DNA of 64,000 bases from Acephala macrosclerotiorum (lineage: Eukaryota; Ascomycota; Leotiomycetes; Helotiales; Mollisiaceae). The stretch's first letter is position 1. Each line of letters begins with the position of its first letter. Below the pieces are notes generated by a model that made no database searches, was not told where the DNA came from, and saw only the letters and a list, made by a program, of their open reading frames with translations. Location of the stretch: the NCBI GenBank assembly GCA_014904845.1, contig MU119255.1:204797-268796 (forward strand), read 5' to 3'. The position numbers were made by a program, and so were the translations under genes. Below are positions 47,709-59,700 of this stretch, piece after piece.

Positions 47709-50700
47709 ATTTAAATATACTTGAAAATATTTTTATTTTTATTAAAATAAAAATAAATATTAAATTGTAAAAATTCGAATTAAAATATTATTAAAAGTGT
47801 AATAAAAAAAAAAAAACGTAAAAAAATCGAAAAAATAAAAAAAATAATTATACGATAATTTGAAAATATTAATTTTTTAAAATATTAATATTTATAAAAA
47901 AAAATACGATTTTTAATATAAAAAAAATTTAATAAACGAATAAATCGAAAAAAAATTATAATTCAAATATAAAAAATATAATACTTTTTAAAAATTTTCA
48001 ATTTTTTTTAAAATAATTTTTATTTTTTTAAAAAAAAAAAAAAAAAACGTAAAAATAAATCGATATTATAAATCGAAAAAAAATTATAATAAAAAAATAA
48101 TAAAAAAATAAATTTTTAATAAAATTTCGTTTTTTTAATTTATTTTTTATTTAAAAAAAATTTAATACAAAATATTATATTTAGAATATTTGAAAAATTA
48201 ATAAAAAAAAATAAATTAAATTTATTCGAATATTTAATTTTAAATTGAAATTAAAATTAAAATTAAATATAATTAATATTTTAATTTTTAAATATATATT
48301 ACAATTATAAATATTATTATTTCAATTATTAAAAATTTTTTTTTGTAAAATTACGAAAAACGCAATATAAAATTAAAATATTATTAATCGTAATATTTAA
48401 TTTTAATAAATCGTATTAATATTCGTAAAAAAATTTATATTTAATTATTAATCGAAACAATAAAAAACGTTCGATATAATAAATAAATTCGAAAATAATA
48501 CTATACAAATCTTATAATAAACGCGTAAAAAACAATTTAAAATATATAAAAAAAAATTTTTCGATATAATCGACGATATTAATAATAAAGTTCTATAATT
48601 AAAATATTACAATATAAAATAATAAATAAATCGATAATTTATTTATAAATCGTTTTAATTTAATATATTTGTAAAATAAAATATAATATTATTATTCTAC
48701 GAATTTTTAATATATAATCTTTCAAATATAAACAAATTAAATTTTTTAAATTTTTATAATCGCGTATTGTTTAAAAAAAAATTAATTATAATTAAAAACG
48801 CGAAATTTCGAAAAATTTCAAAATTTAAATACGAAAAAACGAATTATTCGAAAAAATTGAAAAAAAAATTGAAAAATTAAATATATATAAATTTAATAAT
48901 TATTTAATATCGTTTCGCATTTATATATAGTTTCGTAAAAATAATACGATTATTTAATTGATTTATTACATTGAAATATTGTAAAATATTTTTACTAATA
49001 AATACATTTCACCATTTAATAACAAATATTTAATACGTACGATTTTCTATATATAAACATTTAAAAATCTCGTTAAATAATAAAAATTACAACGTATTAA
49101 TACAATTTATAATTCGCGATTTTAAATCGAAAAATATAAATATAATATAAATATATTTAAAGAATTTAAAAATAAATAAAAAATACTATTTATTAATTTT
49201 TTTTTAAATTTAATAAATTTATATAAATACTAAAAAATATTTTATTATTATTAGTATTATTTAAATAAAAAAAAATGTAAAAAAAAATTATATATTTTAA
49301 TAATATAAACGTAAATATTTTTATAATATTATGTAATAAATATTTTCATTATAATACTTTTTAAAATTTATTGAAAAAATTGTAAAATTTATTAAAAAAA
49401 CGTTTAATATTTTTTTTATTGAAATTTTAAAACGTAAAACGATTTTTTTTAAAAAATTTAAAATTATATTATATAATTATTGCGATTTGATCGTTTTTTT
49501 AATTAGTGTTTATTATTTTTTATTATTTTTACAATTTTTTTTGTAATAATTTATTTGCGTTTTGAAAAATTTTATTAACGAATTTTTATTTTACGATTTT
49601 AAATAATATTATTATTAAAAATCAAATATTATAAAATTAAAAAAATTAATTTGTTTAATATTTGAAATATTTATAAATATTAAAAAAAAAAAACGTTTTC
49701 AATTTAAAAAATAAAAATCGAAAAAATTTAATTTTATAAAATCGTTAAAAAAATCGAAAAAAATAAAATTTTTAAATCGTAAATTCGTATATTAAAATTT
49801 AAAATAAACGTTAAAAAATTTAATTTGTATTTATCGTTTTTAGAAAGTTTTGCGATTATTAAAAATACGTTTTAAAAATTTAAAAATTTCTAAAAATATT
49901 TGTAAATAAAAATAAAAAAAGATAATTTTTTGATTTTAAAAAAAATTTTAAATTTTAAAATACGAATTTTTTTAAATCGATTTATATTTTTATTTATCGA
50001 AATATTTTCGATTATTTTTATAATAAGTATTTTTAAATTTACAAAAATCGATATTTTTTATTTGAATAAAATATTAATTTAAAATTTATCGTTTCGTTTA
50101 AAAATATTTATATTTCGTTCGTTTGAATTTTCTAAACTCAATATATAATAAATTTAATCTCGATTTAAAACGAATATATTTATAGATATTTTATTAAATT
50201 TAATTAAAAGTTTAATTAATTATAAAATTTCGTAATTTAAATTAATAAAAATTTATCAAATATTTTTATAATTAATAAAATCGTAAATATTACTTTTCGT
50301 AATTTATTAATAAAAAAAATTTAATTATATATAATATATTCGATTATTGTATATATATTTTAAATAATAAAATACATTTCAAAAATTATTTAATCCAATA
50401 GTATTATTAGATTAAAGATTTATTTTATTCAAAAATGCGTTCTAGTATATAATTGACAATAAATATTTCGTCAAAATTATAAACCAATGAATTAAATAGT
50501 ATTAAAAAATAATTAAACGTTTTTTTTTATATTACAATATAATATTGATTAAAATATATTAAATAATTAAAATACGAACGAAAATGCATTTTATTATTTA
50601 TTGACTCGAATTCAAATCTACGAAAATTAAATTATTTAAAAACAAAAATTATAAATAAATAAAACTTTTATTTTCAATTTCGACAAATTTAAATAAAAAA

Positions 50701-53250
50701 TTTTATTTTCGAAATATTTCAATTTTTATTTTTACTCGATTTAACTCTTGATCTAATTTTTATTTCCAATTTCTACTATCAAATTTTTATAATACTACTA
50801 TTCAAATCACTTCAAATCAATTTCTTATCAAATTATATTTTTCTCGTTATACTTCTATTTCGCATACGACAATTTCTTTATTTTCTTCGATTTCTCAATT
50901 TACGATTATCGTTTCAATCTTCGAAAATAAATTTTTAAATTATAATATATTTGAGAATTTTAAATATCAACGTCTAATTATTAATAAAAAAATTACAATT
51001 TGAAATTTATAATATTAATTTACTATTTATTACAAATATATTTTTTTTACATTTTTACAATTTATAAATTTTGTAATAAATAATTTATAAAATACTATTA
51101 ATATTATCGTTATAAATTCTCAAATTCGATTTCATTTATAAATTTTTCAAACGATATAATCAATAGAAATTTATTTCGTAAAATAAATTTTTTTTATATA
51201 TTTTATTATTTTATTTACGTTTTTTTTATAAAAAATTAATATTTATTTTATTTTATTTTATTTTTTTTTTTTTTGTATTTTTTTTAGTATTGTTTATAGA
51301 AAAAAATAAAAATATAAAATAAAATATTTTTACGATCGTAAAATAATTCGAATAATTAATTTATAGTAAATCGAATTTAATAAATTTTACAAATAAATTT
51401 TTTTTCGTTTTTTTTATATTCGATATAATTACAAAAACTATTGAAATCGCAATTATTATAATATAATAAAAAGTTTTTAATTTTTAATTATTTAAATTAA
51501 AATCAATATAAAATTTTTTAAATTAATCTAATTATTAATATTAATATATTAATCGATTATTTTTATTTTATAGTATTATAATAAAAAAATTATTATATTT
51601 ATAAAATTTAATTAAAAAAATAAAAATCGTTTTTCGATAAAAAAAAATTTTTTTTTTTAATTTATTTCGTTTGTACTAAAAACAATTAAATAATATATAA
51701 AAATTCGAGAATAATTTATAGAAAAATATTAGAAAATAATTGTATTACGAATTTTTTAAACGATTAAAATAAGTAAACAAATTAAATATTTAAATTTAAA
51801 TCTTTTTTTTTTATTTTTTATATAAAATATTCAATTTTAAACAAAATAAATTTAATTTGATATAGTTTGCATTTAATCGAAAAACGAAAAAACTTTATCA
51901 AAGAAAAATTCATATTTTTATTATACGATTATATAAAGTGCGTAATTATTAACGCAAATAAACATCGTTAATATAACGAAAAAAGAATTTAAAAAGTTTT
52001 TTTATTTCCAACGAACAAAATCAATATAATAATTTTTTCGAAAAAATTATATTTATATTTTACTTTTTTTATATTATTTGATTTGAAATATTAATAGTAC
52101 GAAAATAAACGACGAATATTTATTTATTAATAAAAGAATAATTTATATATATTTGAATAAAAAAAGAATTTATTAAAATCTATTGATTAAAAAAGTCGTT
52201 AATAAAATTTTGTTTGTAAATATTCAACTTAGAAAAATAGAGAAAAAAATACAAAATTATATTACGTATAATTTTATTGAAAAAGAAAAAAAACTCAAAA
52301 GTAAATTCTTTGTAATAAAAAAAAAAAAATAAAAAAATAAATAAATTTAAAAAACAATTCAAAATATTTTAATATATTACTTTCGAATTTATTAATACGA
52401 ATTATATTACGACAATATAAATTGAAATATATTATATCGTATTAAAAAAAATATACTATAAAAATTAATTGCACAAAAAAAAAAAATATAAATAATATAT
52501 TAATTTTGTATAAAATATTTACAATTTTAAATTTATTGTTTATTAATATTAATATATTAAAAAGTTTCAATTTTTGAATTGTTTAATATTTTAAATATTT
52601 TATTTAATACTACAAATAACGATTTTAAATACGTTTTCAAACAAAGTAATAATTTCGAGACAAATATTTTAAAATATAATTATTAATTTATAATTTTTAG
52701 AAATTTCAAAAATTAATTAAAAAAAAACAAATTAAACGTTTTTTTAATCGATAATTATTTCGATTAAACAAAAATAAAAAAAACTTTTTTAATATCGATT
52801 TTTTGTACTATTTTTATTACTAGTATTATCAAGTTTTAATCGATTATTATATTGTATTTCTTTTGTAATTAATATATAATATTCGATAATTCTTTTCAAA
52901 AATTTTACAAATTATTTCGAAGTTTTATTTGTTAATTACTATTATATTTTAATACATTAGAATTAAATTTTGAAATATTAAATTAATAAAAATTATATAA
53001 TAATTTAAAAAGTTACAAATTCGATACTTTATATTATTTATTTAAACGATTTATTCAATAGATTTCTAGAAAAATATTTGTATTTTGTATTATTAACGAT
53101 TTTTTCGAGTACGAAACAAAAATAAATAATTCTATTAAAAACTTGCAATTAATCGTTTATATACTCTAATTAATAATTAACGACGAAAATTAAATAAATT
53201 CAATTTTCAAAATACTAATAACGAGTGCAAATAGAAACACAAAAATCGTA

Positions 53251-54057
53251 CATGAGATTCCATTATATTAACGTGTTTTATTACGCGCGAAGAACGTATA
53301 TAGTAATTTTGTGTCTAAGCAAACGTTCTTTGCGAAAGTGTTAAAAGCAAAGATATCAATCGAGACATTTGCTTTTGAATTCCAAGGATTGCTATAGATC
53401 GAGAGCAATATTCAATTTGCACAGATTGCTTGGAATATATCGAAATTGAGAATAAAAAGCGCACTTGCAGTTCTTGAGATACTACCTTAGACTACTCCGC
53501 AGTAAGTACAGACGTTCATTGATACCGAAAAGCTTCTTTCACCAGCGCCACAATAGGCCACCATAACACCGCCGCCACTATACCGCCTCTACTAGAGGGG
53601 TATTCATACTGGTATGGATGAATCATGAGGAATCATATTTGTGGATATGAGTCGAGGGGCCGAAAGCATGTCGCGATCGATAGGAACCGCGAGTGTAATG
53701 AAGAAATAGCAATTTATTAAGACAAAATTTCTATTATGATTTGTCAAAGTGAAAGTTATCAAATAGTGAAATAATTATCTTATATAAAATCACAAATTAC
53801 TCCATTTGATTAGATTTACTCTCTCTCTCTCTTTCTCTCTCTCGCTGTTTTTCTTCTAGTCCTGTAAAGAAACCAACCACGTTCCAGCCAACAACACTAA
53901 TCTATCAACCGCCTAGGATATTGTAACAGCACGAGCAGGTAGATAATCTCAGCTGGACGGAATACAGGTCGATTCGAGAAGAAGAGGCGAGGAGGAGAAG
54001 GCTATATACAAGGTGATGTGAAAAATTGGCCCTACTTTTCTTATTTATCCTTGATGG
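53251..54057. other. Transition region with (CT)n microsatellite
   Basis: Composition returns toward normal from about 53.3 kb. A (CT)n run with one TTT interruption lies at 53819-53843. No coding signal recognised. Confidence 0.5.
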
Positions 54058-54168
54058 CCCCAATGCGGCAGCTTGAAGAGCGTTGCCGTAGTCTCCGCCT
54101 TGAGCATTGACTTCGGCCTTGTTGTCGAGGAGGAGTCGAAAGTCGTGTACTATCTCACATTTTCCCAA
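54058..54168 (-). pseudogene. Ankyrin-repeat fragment
   Basis: The minus strand reads DFRLLLDNKAEVNAQGGDYG then NALQAAAL, the consensus of fungal ankyrin repeats (LLLDkGAeVNAqGG.YGNALQAA). Only about one repeat is recognisable; the following sequence (GPSRINKKS) loses the pattern. Such repeats are typical of large NACHT-ankyrin proteins, so this is probably a scrap of one. No start or intact gene. Confidence 0.65.
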
Positions 54169-54509
54169 GAATTATTACCGAACCCTCGTGGAACATTGCA
54201 GAGACAAGGTATTGCAGGAGAGGCTCGGAACGGTCTCCTGTGCAAGAACGGGATATGAGGAGGGGTGACGAGAACTAAGGTCCCATGGGGCCGGGAAGGG
54301 ACGCTGTAAAATCCAGCTTCACGGCTCCCACTGCTCGACAAACGAGGGTTGTAAGATGTACTCGGTGAAGATTGCACAGCCACAGAGGCATCTCGCTGAC
54401 GCCTCATATATATATCTTGATCTTTAGACTTTATTAAATACCACATCCGCCATTTAATTCCATATATCTATTCAACACTCTCGATCGCTGCGAAAGTTAC
54501 AAACTCACA
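54169..54509 (+). promoter_or_regulatory. Upstream region of HET gene
   Basis: Contains a TATATATAT stretch near 54406-54416, about 95 nt before the HET start codon and followed by pyrimidine-rich leader sequence. Plausible core promoter and 5' UTR. Confidence 0.45.
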
Positions 54510-56723
54510 ATGGCTTCTAAATCACAAGAGCCAATACCTTATCGACCTCTCGATCCTTCGTGCGCCGAAATTCGGGTCATCAGCATGTCTCCTGACTCAA
54601 ACCTGGGAGACGGTAGCATAGACTCACCAATCTCCATCTCTCTGCACACAGTCTCTCTCGATGATCCTCGCCTCGAATACTTTGCCCTTTCTTACGTTTG
54701 GGGAGGTGCGAGCAATACAACCACCATCACAGTAGACGGCGCTCCCTTCGAAGCAACAGCCAACCTTGCCGCCGCCCTCCGCGTTTTCGGTAGGACTTTC
54801 GGCGGAAAGAGTAATAAGTTCCTCTGGGTCGATGCAGTATGCATTAATCAAAATGACATGTCTGAGCGTATCGCTCAGGTTGAACTCATGGGCCGCATCT
54901 ATCGACAGACCAAGATGGTGCTCACCTGGTTGGGCCCGGGCGACGACCATATCCGCGCCGTGTTTATGTTTCTCCGTGTATGGTCTAAGACCTTGTATCT
55001 CTGGCTTACTGCAACGGGCTCATTGGAGCCAGGGCCGCAGCTGTTGGCAGAGCTGGACAAGGTCATGAACACATCGCTAAAACTTTCCGGATTGCGCTTC
55101 GCTGCCTTACCTGATGAGGGCACGTACGATGAAATTGGAGTAGTGCCGATGGATACCTCTACTGGCGTGGAAACGCAACAGATACACCCCATCGACAGCT
55201 TTATCGAAGTGTTTGTTAATCGACCCTACTGGACCCGGACTTGGACATTCCAGGAATTACAGCTCCCGAAAGATGGTGTCTTGATCTGTGGCAACGACAT
55301 CGTCATTAGTCTTAGCGAAGTCAACAACGTCTTTACGTGGCTGAATACATTTGGTACCCAGCTGGTGAAGCAGGGTCGTCCAGATGAGATCTCTCCTGCT
55401 GTCTGGGGCGTGCTGGTCGGGATGGTGACCGTCTTGTCGAGTTTGCCCTACGTGAGACAGATGGCTCTAAAGACGCAGATGAAAAAAGCCAGCTCTCACC
55501 CCTCAACGATAAATTTACTGCTGAGGGCAACCCAGTTTCGTGAAGCAACGAATCCTCGCGACTTGTACTTTGGAATGCTTGGCGTGGTGGATCTCCCTGA
55601 TATGAAAGTTGACTATGCTGCTTCTGTTGAACAAGTCTTGACAGGTGCTTCTGAGATTCTCTGTAATGGTGGCAGCGAAATGCTGACTTACCTCCTGTCA
55701 TATGCTGGGACTGCAACGCCCCATCGGGGAAAGTACAATTCGTTGCCCTCCTGGGTTACAACCCGGGGAACAATCGAAAGCATGTTTTTGCACGAGATCT
55801 TTTGGATGGACAGCCATGCTGGGACTAGCGGTGAAGCAACAGCATCTTGCACTGTCCCCACGGTTCTAGACGATGACCGCACGCTTCTGTGTGAAGGTAT
55901 TGTGGTCGACATTATCGATGACGAAGCTGTCAAGTCCTGGCGGTCAGACGGGACGACAAACGACGAAGAAGGTTTATTTGCACGCTGTGTCGAAGAGACA
56001 GCCTCTTTCTTCTTTGGCTGTCCATCCGACCACTTCCTCTCGGACATTGTAGCGCAAGGCACGCCCTATGCTGGTGGTGGTACACAGTTTGCTGCTCTGA
56101 TGCGTTTCTGGCTGCAAGATCACCTCAATGGGACGACATCTTTCAAAGATATATTGAATGATGAAGCTCTTGAGAAGAACCTCGATCTCTTGGATTCTAT
56201 CCAACTGTTCCTCCTTATTTCTTGCGTTCGGGATCGAGACACTACACGGCTGGGAGAGATGAAAGGCAAGCAGTCTGAAGACGACTTTGGCCGCAGTGTA
56301 CTCCGGACACATCAGTTCATTGTCAACGGCTTCGTGAATCCTCTCATATGTGAGTCCTCACCAGCCGCTTCCGCAGCTGAGACTGACCCGACGATCTGGG
56401 ACGATGTATTGCGCTTCGTCACGTATCAGAGACGAGCTCATTTGAGCAAAGAAGAGATTATGACTTTCAAACTCAAGACTTTCAATTTTTCATACGCGGC
56501 TTTGTTTCGCACCACAGCTGGGTACATTGGCGCAGCTAGATCGGGAATCAAGCGTGGCGACAAGTTGTGTGTGCTTGCTGGGGCAGACGTTCCTGTCGTA
56601 TTGCGTCCGACTGCAGAAGAGGGCTTCTATGAGCTCGTTTCGTATACTTTTGCGGTGGGATTAATGCATGGGGAGGCTTGGAACATGGTCGGGAAGGAGA
56701 CCAAAAGCTTTCTGATCCGGTAG
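54510..56723 (+). CDS. HET-domain (heterokaryon incompatibility) protein
   Basis: Single exon, 737 codons, ATG in good context (CACAATGG). The HET domain occupies about residues 57-260 with all three classic blocks: YFALSYVWG (57-65), FLWVDAVCINQND (104-116) and ERIAQVELMGRIYRQ followed by VLTWLG (119-142), then a TRTWTFQE-type motif near 245. Downstream, NPRDLYFGMLGV is the usual helical region linking HET to the variable C-terminal half. The HET domain is a TIR-like effector that triggers cell death when incompatible hyphae fuse; partner and trigger cannot be deduced here. No transmembrane segment or repeat domain is visible. It is the only intact gene between the large AT-rich block and the LINE remnant. 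Confidence 0.95.
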   Translation: MASKSQEPIPYRPLDPSCAEIRVISMSPDSNLGDGSIDSPISISLHTVSLDDPRLEYFALSYVWGGASNTTTITVDGAPFEATANLAAALRVFGRTFGGKSNKFLWVDAVCINQNDMSERIAQVELMGRIYRQTKMVLTWLGPGDDHIRAVFMFLRVWSKTLYLWLTATGSLEPGPQLLAELDKVMNTSLKLSGLRFAALPDEGTYDEIGVVPMDTSTGVETQQIHPIDSFIEVFVNRPYWTRTWTFQELQLPKDGVLICGNDIVISLSEVNNVFTWLNTFGTQLVKQGRPDEISPAVWGVLVGMVTVLSSLPYVRQMALKTQMKKASSHPSTINLLLRATQFREATNPRDLYFGMLGVVDLPDMKVDYAASVEQVLTGASEILCNGGSEMLTYLLSYAGTATPHRGKYNSLPSWVTTRGTIESMFLHEIFWMDSHAGTSGEATASCTVPTVLDDDRTLLCEGIVVDIIDDEAVKSWRSDGTTNDEEGLFARCVEETASFFFGCPSDHFLSDIVAQGTPYAGGGTQFAALMRFWLQDHLNGTTSFKDILNDEALEKNLDLLDSIQLFLLISCVRDRDTTRLGEMKGKQSEDDFGRSVLRTHQFIVNGFVNPLICESSPAASAAETDPTIWDDVLRFVTYQRRAHLSKEEIMTFKLKTFNFSYAALFRTTAGYIGAARSGIKRGDKLCVLAGADVPVVLRPTAEEGFYELVSYTFAVGLMHGEAWNMVGKETKSFLIR

Positions 56724-58269
56724 CCTTTCAACAAGGGCGAGAACAACAGATTGGTTCGATCCCATTTGCATCAAAAATAAACTGAGTAAACGAAGCATCG
56801 TGACCTTTCGTACTATTTTATTGAAATAAATGCTGAGGAAACTGCGGTAAAAGCATTTGAACAAGATGTTTGATGATTTATAATAAGAATAACATGTAAC
56901 GCAATTTTGTGCTAAATGTCCGGTGGTGAGTGCAGCAGCTGGTAAATACACATGCTTGTTCACGAAGACTAATTTGCAGCACACGCACAGCCCCAATGGC
57001 ATGCACCGTGTACAGTTTATTTTATGTTTAGTCCATCAGTATTTCTATTACATAAGAGCGTTTAGGGGTAGTTGTTGATATGTTATCGCTTGAAGTCGCG
57101 TGTATCTTGTTTTCTCTTTCTCGCTTATTCAAGAGGGACCTAAGCAAGTACACTTTCAATTTAGAATAGTTTCTTGTGCAAGATTCTACTTGACTAATCT
57201 CCCGATCTTTCCCTATCATGGCCATATTAGTCTTGAATACCCCGTCGCGCCTTCCGGTCTAGGTCTAATATTGGCGAAGCCCGTGACCAGAAGAGAAGCA
57301 AACGAAGCTTTGTACGTTGAAAGACTTGCATAAACATCGGAAATGGCCATAGAGTGAGGATTCCCCCGGTGGCTGATATATTCTGCAATATCTCTTGTAA
57401 ATGCAACCAACTCCCCATCCAAGTCTCAGTCTGGCCAAGAATGAATACTTGTGCATGGATTGATACCTAGTAGACCTGATCATAACCAGTAACCAGAGGT
57501 ATGGCCCGGTTGAGAGCGGGGTCACTTTCGCTGCAGCCCAGTAGTTGTTCTACGATTGAGAGCGGTTTGGAAAGCTTGGGTAGATTAAGCATTCACATCA
57601 GGCTGAATGACGGCTGAATGGCATGCGTGTGTCTCCAACGAGGCTTTTATTTGTTGTGTGCTTTGACCTTGCTCGTTGAGTTGCTTGCGCCTCGGTGGAG
57701 GCAGTTTTTATGGGAACTTTGGAAAGCGAACGGGATACTTGATTAAGTTTCTGTATCTTTTCAAAAATACCAGAAAAATCTTATATCCACTACATATAGT
57801 AGCTGGACTAAGGGCATTTTTTTTAAGACTCATGCTCTCGTACCGAGCGCGAGTCAAGTTGCCAGACGCCGATTGGTCTTGATGTTGTGCACACACACAC
57901 ACACAATTCTATTACGCCCAAGACAGGGTGCGAAACCCTCAGGCAGCTATCGAAGATCCGCTAAGCATACACTAGAATTGTCCAAACTCGGTGCTGAGCC
58001 CTACACAATCAAACCCGTAGCGATCCAATGTCTGTTCTCTATAGCGTTCTCTATCCCTCATACTTAACTTCGCCTACCCTATCCCAATTCCGGAGCCCGT
58101 GACCAAGGTCTAAGACCACTCTCTTCCATCGCAATTGATGAAAAGTATAACATCGTATAATCGTCAGAAATAGCTAACCTACCCAAACGCGGGCAACCAC
58201 GTGCGGCAAGTAGAGGGATTGTGCTGAATTGAAATAGGCTAGAATAGATAGCGTTAGTCGTACGAATGT
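56724..58269. other. Intergenic, no gene seen; (CA)n at 57890-57905
   Basis: About 1.5 kb downstream of the HET gene. Short frames on both strands lack domain or exon structure. A (CA)n run of eight units is present. Confidence 0.5.
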
Positions 58270-59280
58270 AATGGTGACGGTCGTAACTTGGCAAGCTTTC
58301 GTCGATATACTGGACACTTCGAATCCGTTGCCTTGTGGGCGCTCTTTCCACCACACGCCGCACACTTAAAGGTCGTCGAGGGCCATAGTAACAGTCATCT
58401 TCGCAAGGAGTCTGTCAACCTTCTCCTTGGTATCCAGATATACCACCATCGAGCGATACTCCTTATCCACAGACACATTCCCGAGCCACCGCATCTTATG
58501 AACCTTGATCCCATTCAACCGGCCGAAGAGAGTACAGCCAACCTCGTCCGTGGCCACCTCGTGATATACCCTATCGACCCTCATGGGATATCACTGCTCT
58601 CCGTACAGCGTTCCCCTATCAAAGTGTGTCCTGAGCCAAGTGTCGTCCCTCCGTACCTTATCGACATCGTCGCCATGAAAGAGAAGCCGATAACGACCGT
58701 TCCCCTTTGAATTGACTCCCAAACAAATTATACCCTTCCCCTTGAGAGCCTCGTTCACCCGCCTGCGCACCGTCCCCGCGTTCCCTTCCTTGATCTCCGG
58801 GATAGCAACTCGACTCAGGTCGAGTCCAATACCTGGAATCTGTCCAGGAGCAACAGACGGCGGTGGAGATGAAGGAGGCGATGGTAGCGAAGGGGCATTG
58901 GCAGTGGGAGTTGTGCCAATCCTAGGGAAAAGCTCGTTTCGTATAAACTCCTCTAAGGCCTCGATGCGCTTCTCTGCCTTCTCTGCCCGCTGTTCCGCGC
59001 TGGCAAGAGCAGTCTCCACGCGCGTAAGGAGGTCCCTAACTTGCATCCACTCATCGGAACTTGATATTGCTGATGCTGGCCTGGGTATCGTAGCTTTGGT
59101 CGAGTTCGTCCGCTTCGCTCGTGGTGGTGAGTTGGGTTCGAACGGTTGCGTACGCTTCAGAGGGCGCCCGCGGGCGCTCGTAGTCTCGACAGGAATCGAC
59201 TCATCATCATTCGATTCGCTCAGCAATTCAAACGAATTGCCTTTTGGACCGTTCTTGCTGTTCTTGCTGTTCTTCGGCAT
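58270..59280 (-). mobile_element. LINE (Tad1-like) ORF1/Gag-like remnant
   Basis: The minus strand from an ATG at 59280 reads MPKNSKNSKNGPKGNSFELL, a basic/Pro/Ser linker, a coiled coil (ASAEQRAEKAEKRIEALEEF), then GRYRLLFHGDDVDKVRRDD, VGCTLFGRLNGIKVHKMRWL and RSMVVYLDTKEKVDRLL. This is the order seen in nucleic-acid-binding ORF1 proteins of fungal LINEs. A TGA at 58591 replaces what is probably Trp before YPMRVDR. A one-base shift near 58370 then leads to a zinc knuckle, CAACGGKSAHKATDSKC (58314-58364, CX2CX4HX6C). No reverse-transcriptase ORF2 follows, so the copy is truncated. Family placement rests on layout, not a search. Confidence 0.7.
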
Positions 59281-59700
59281 TCTCCCTACCTCCGTAGATG
59301 TGGGTGCACTGTGCTGTGCAAATGGAGCCCGCACGTGCACATTGGCAGAGGTGTCGGTTAGTTCCGGCTTGTACTTCAGGCCGGGAAAGACAAGGGGCAG
59401 AGACAAGGGGAGAGTACTGCAATTTTAGTGTCTGCAAAGACCTTGAAATCAACCAGCGATCAAGTCAGCGAGTATTCGAGTCGGTAGTAGTGCGGAGGAG
59501 GGACAATAGAGGGTTTAAGCTTAACGCGTCGATCGAGCCGAGAACGCGTCCAAACGTCGAAAGCATTGGAATAGAATAAGAAGAGACTTAGAGCGATATC
59601 AAGTAAAGTAATTGAGAAAGTTTCGGCGGTACCGCGATCAAAACGAATAAAGATTAACTCGCACTCCAAAAAGCGCATCGTTGCGACGAAATTGCACGAC
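59281..59700. other. 5' flank of LINE remnant
   Basis: The LINE frame stays open upstream to 59406 without an ATG. This stretch is probably the LINE 5' UTR. No separate gene. Confidence 0.4.

Larger units (their letters stand above)
46741..53250. other. AT-rich, RIP-like block (about 6.5 kb), largest in the window
   Basis: A/T-dominated with long poly-A and poly-T runs (for example about 37 A near 47520-47556) and CpG-biased residual C/G. It contains the 75-N gap at 47329-47403. Apparent ORFs are Lys/Asn/Ile/Phe-rich artefacts. No gene seen. Confidence 0.85.
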
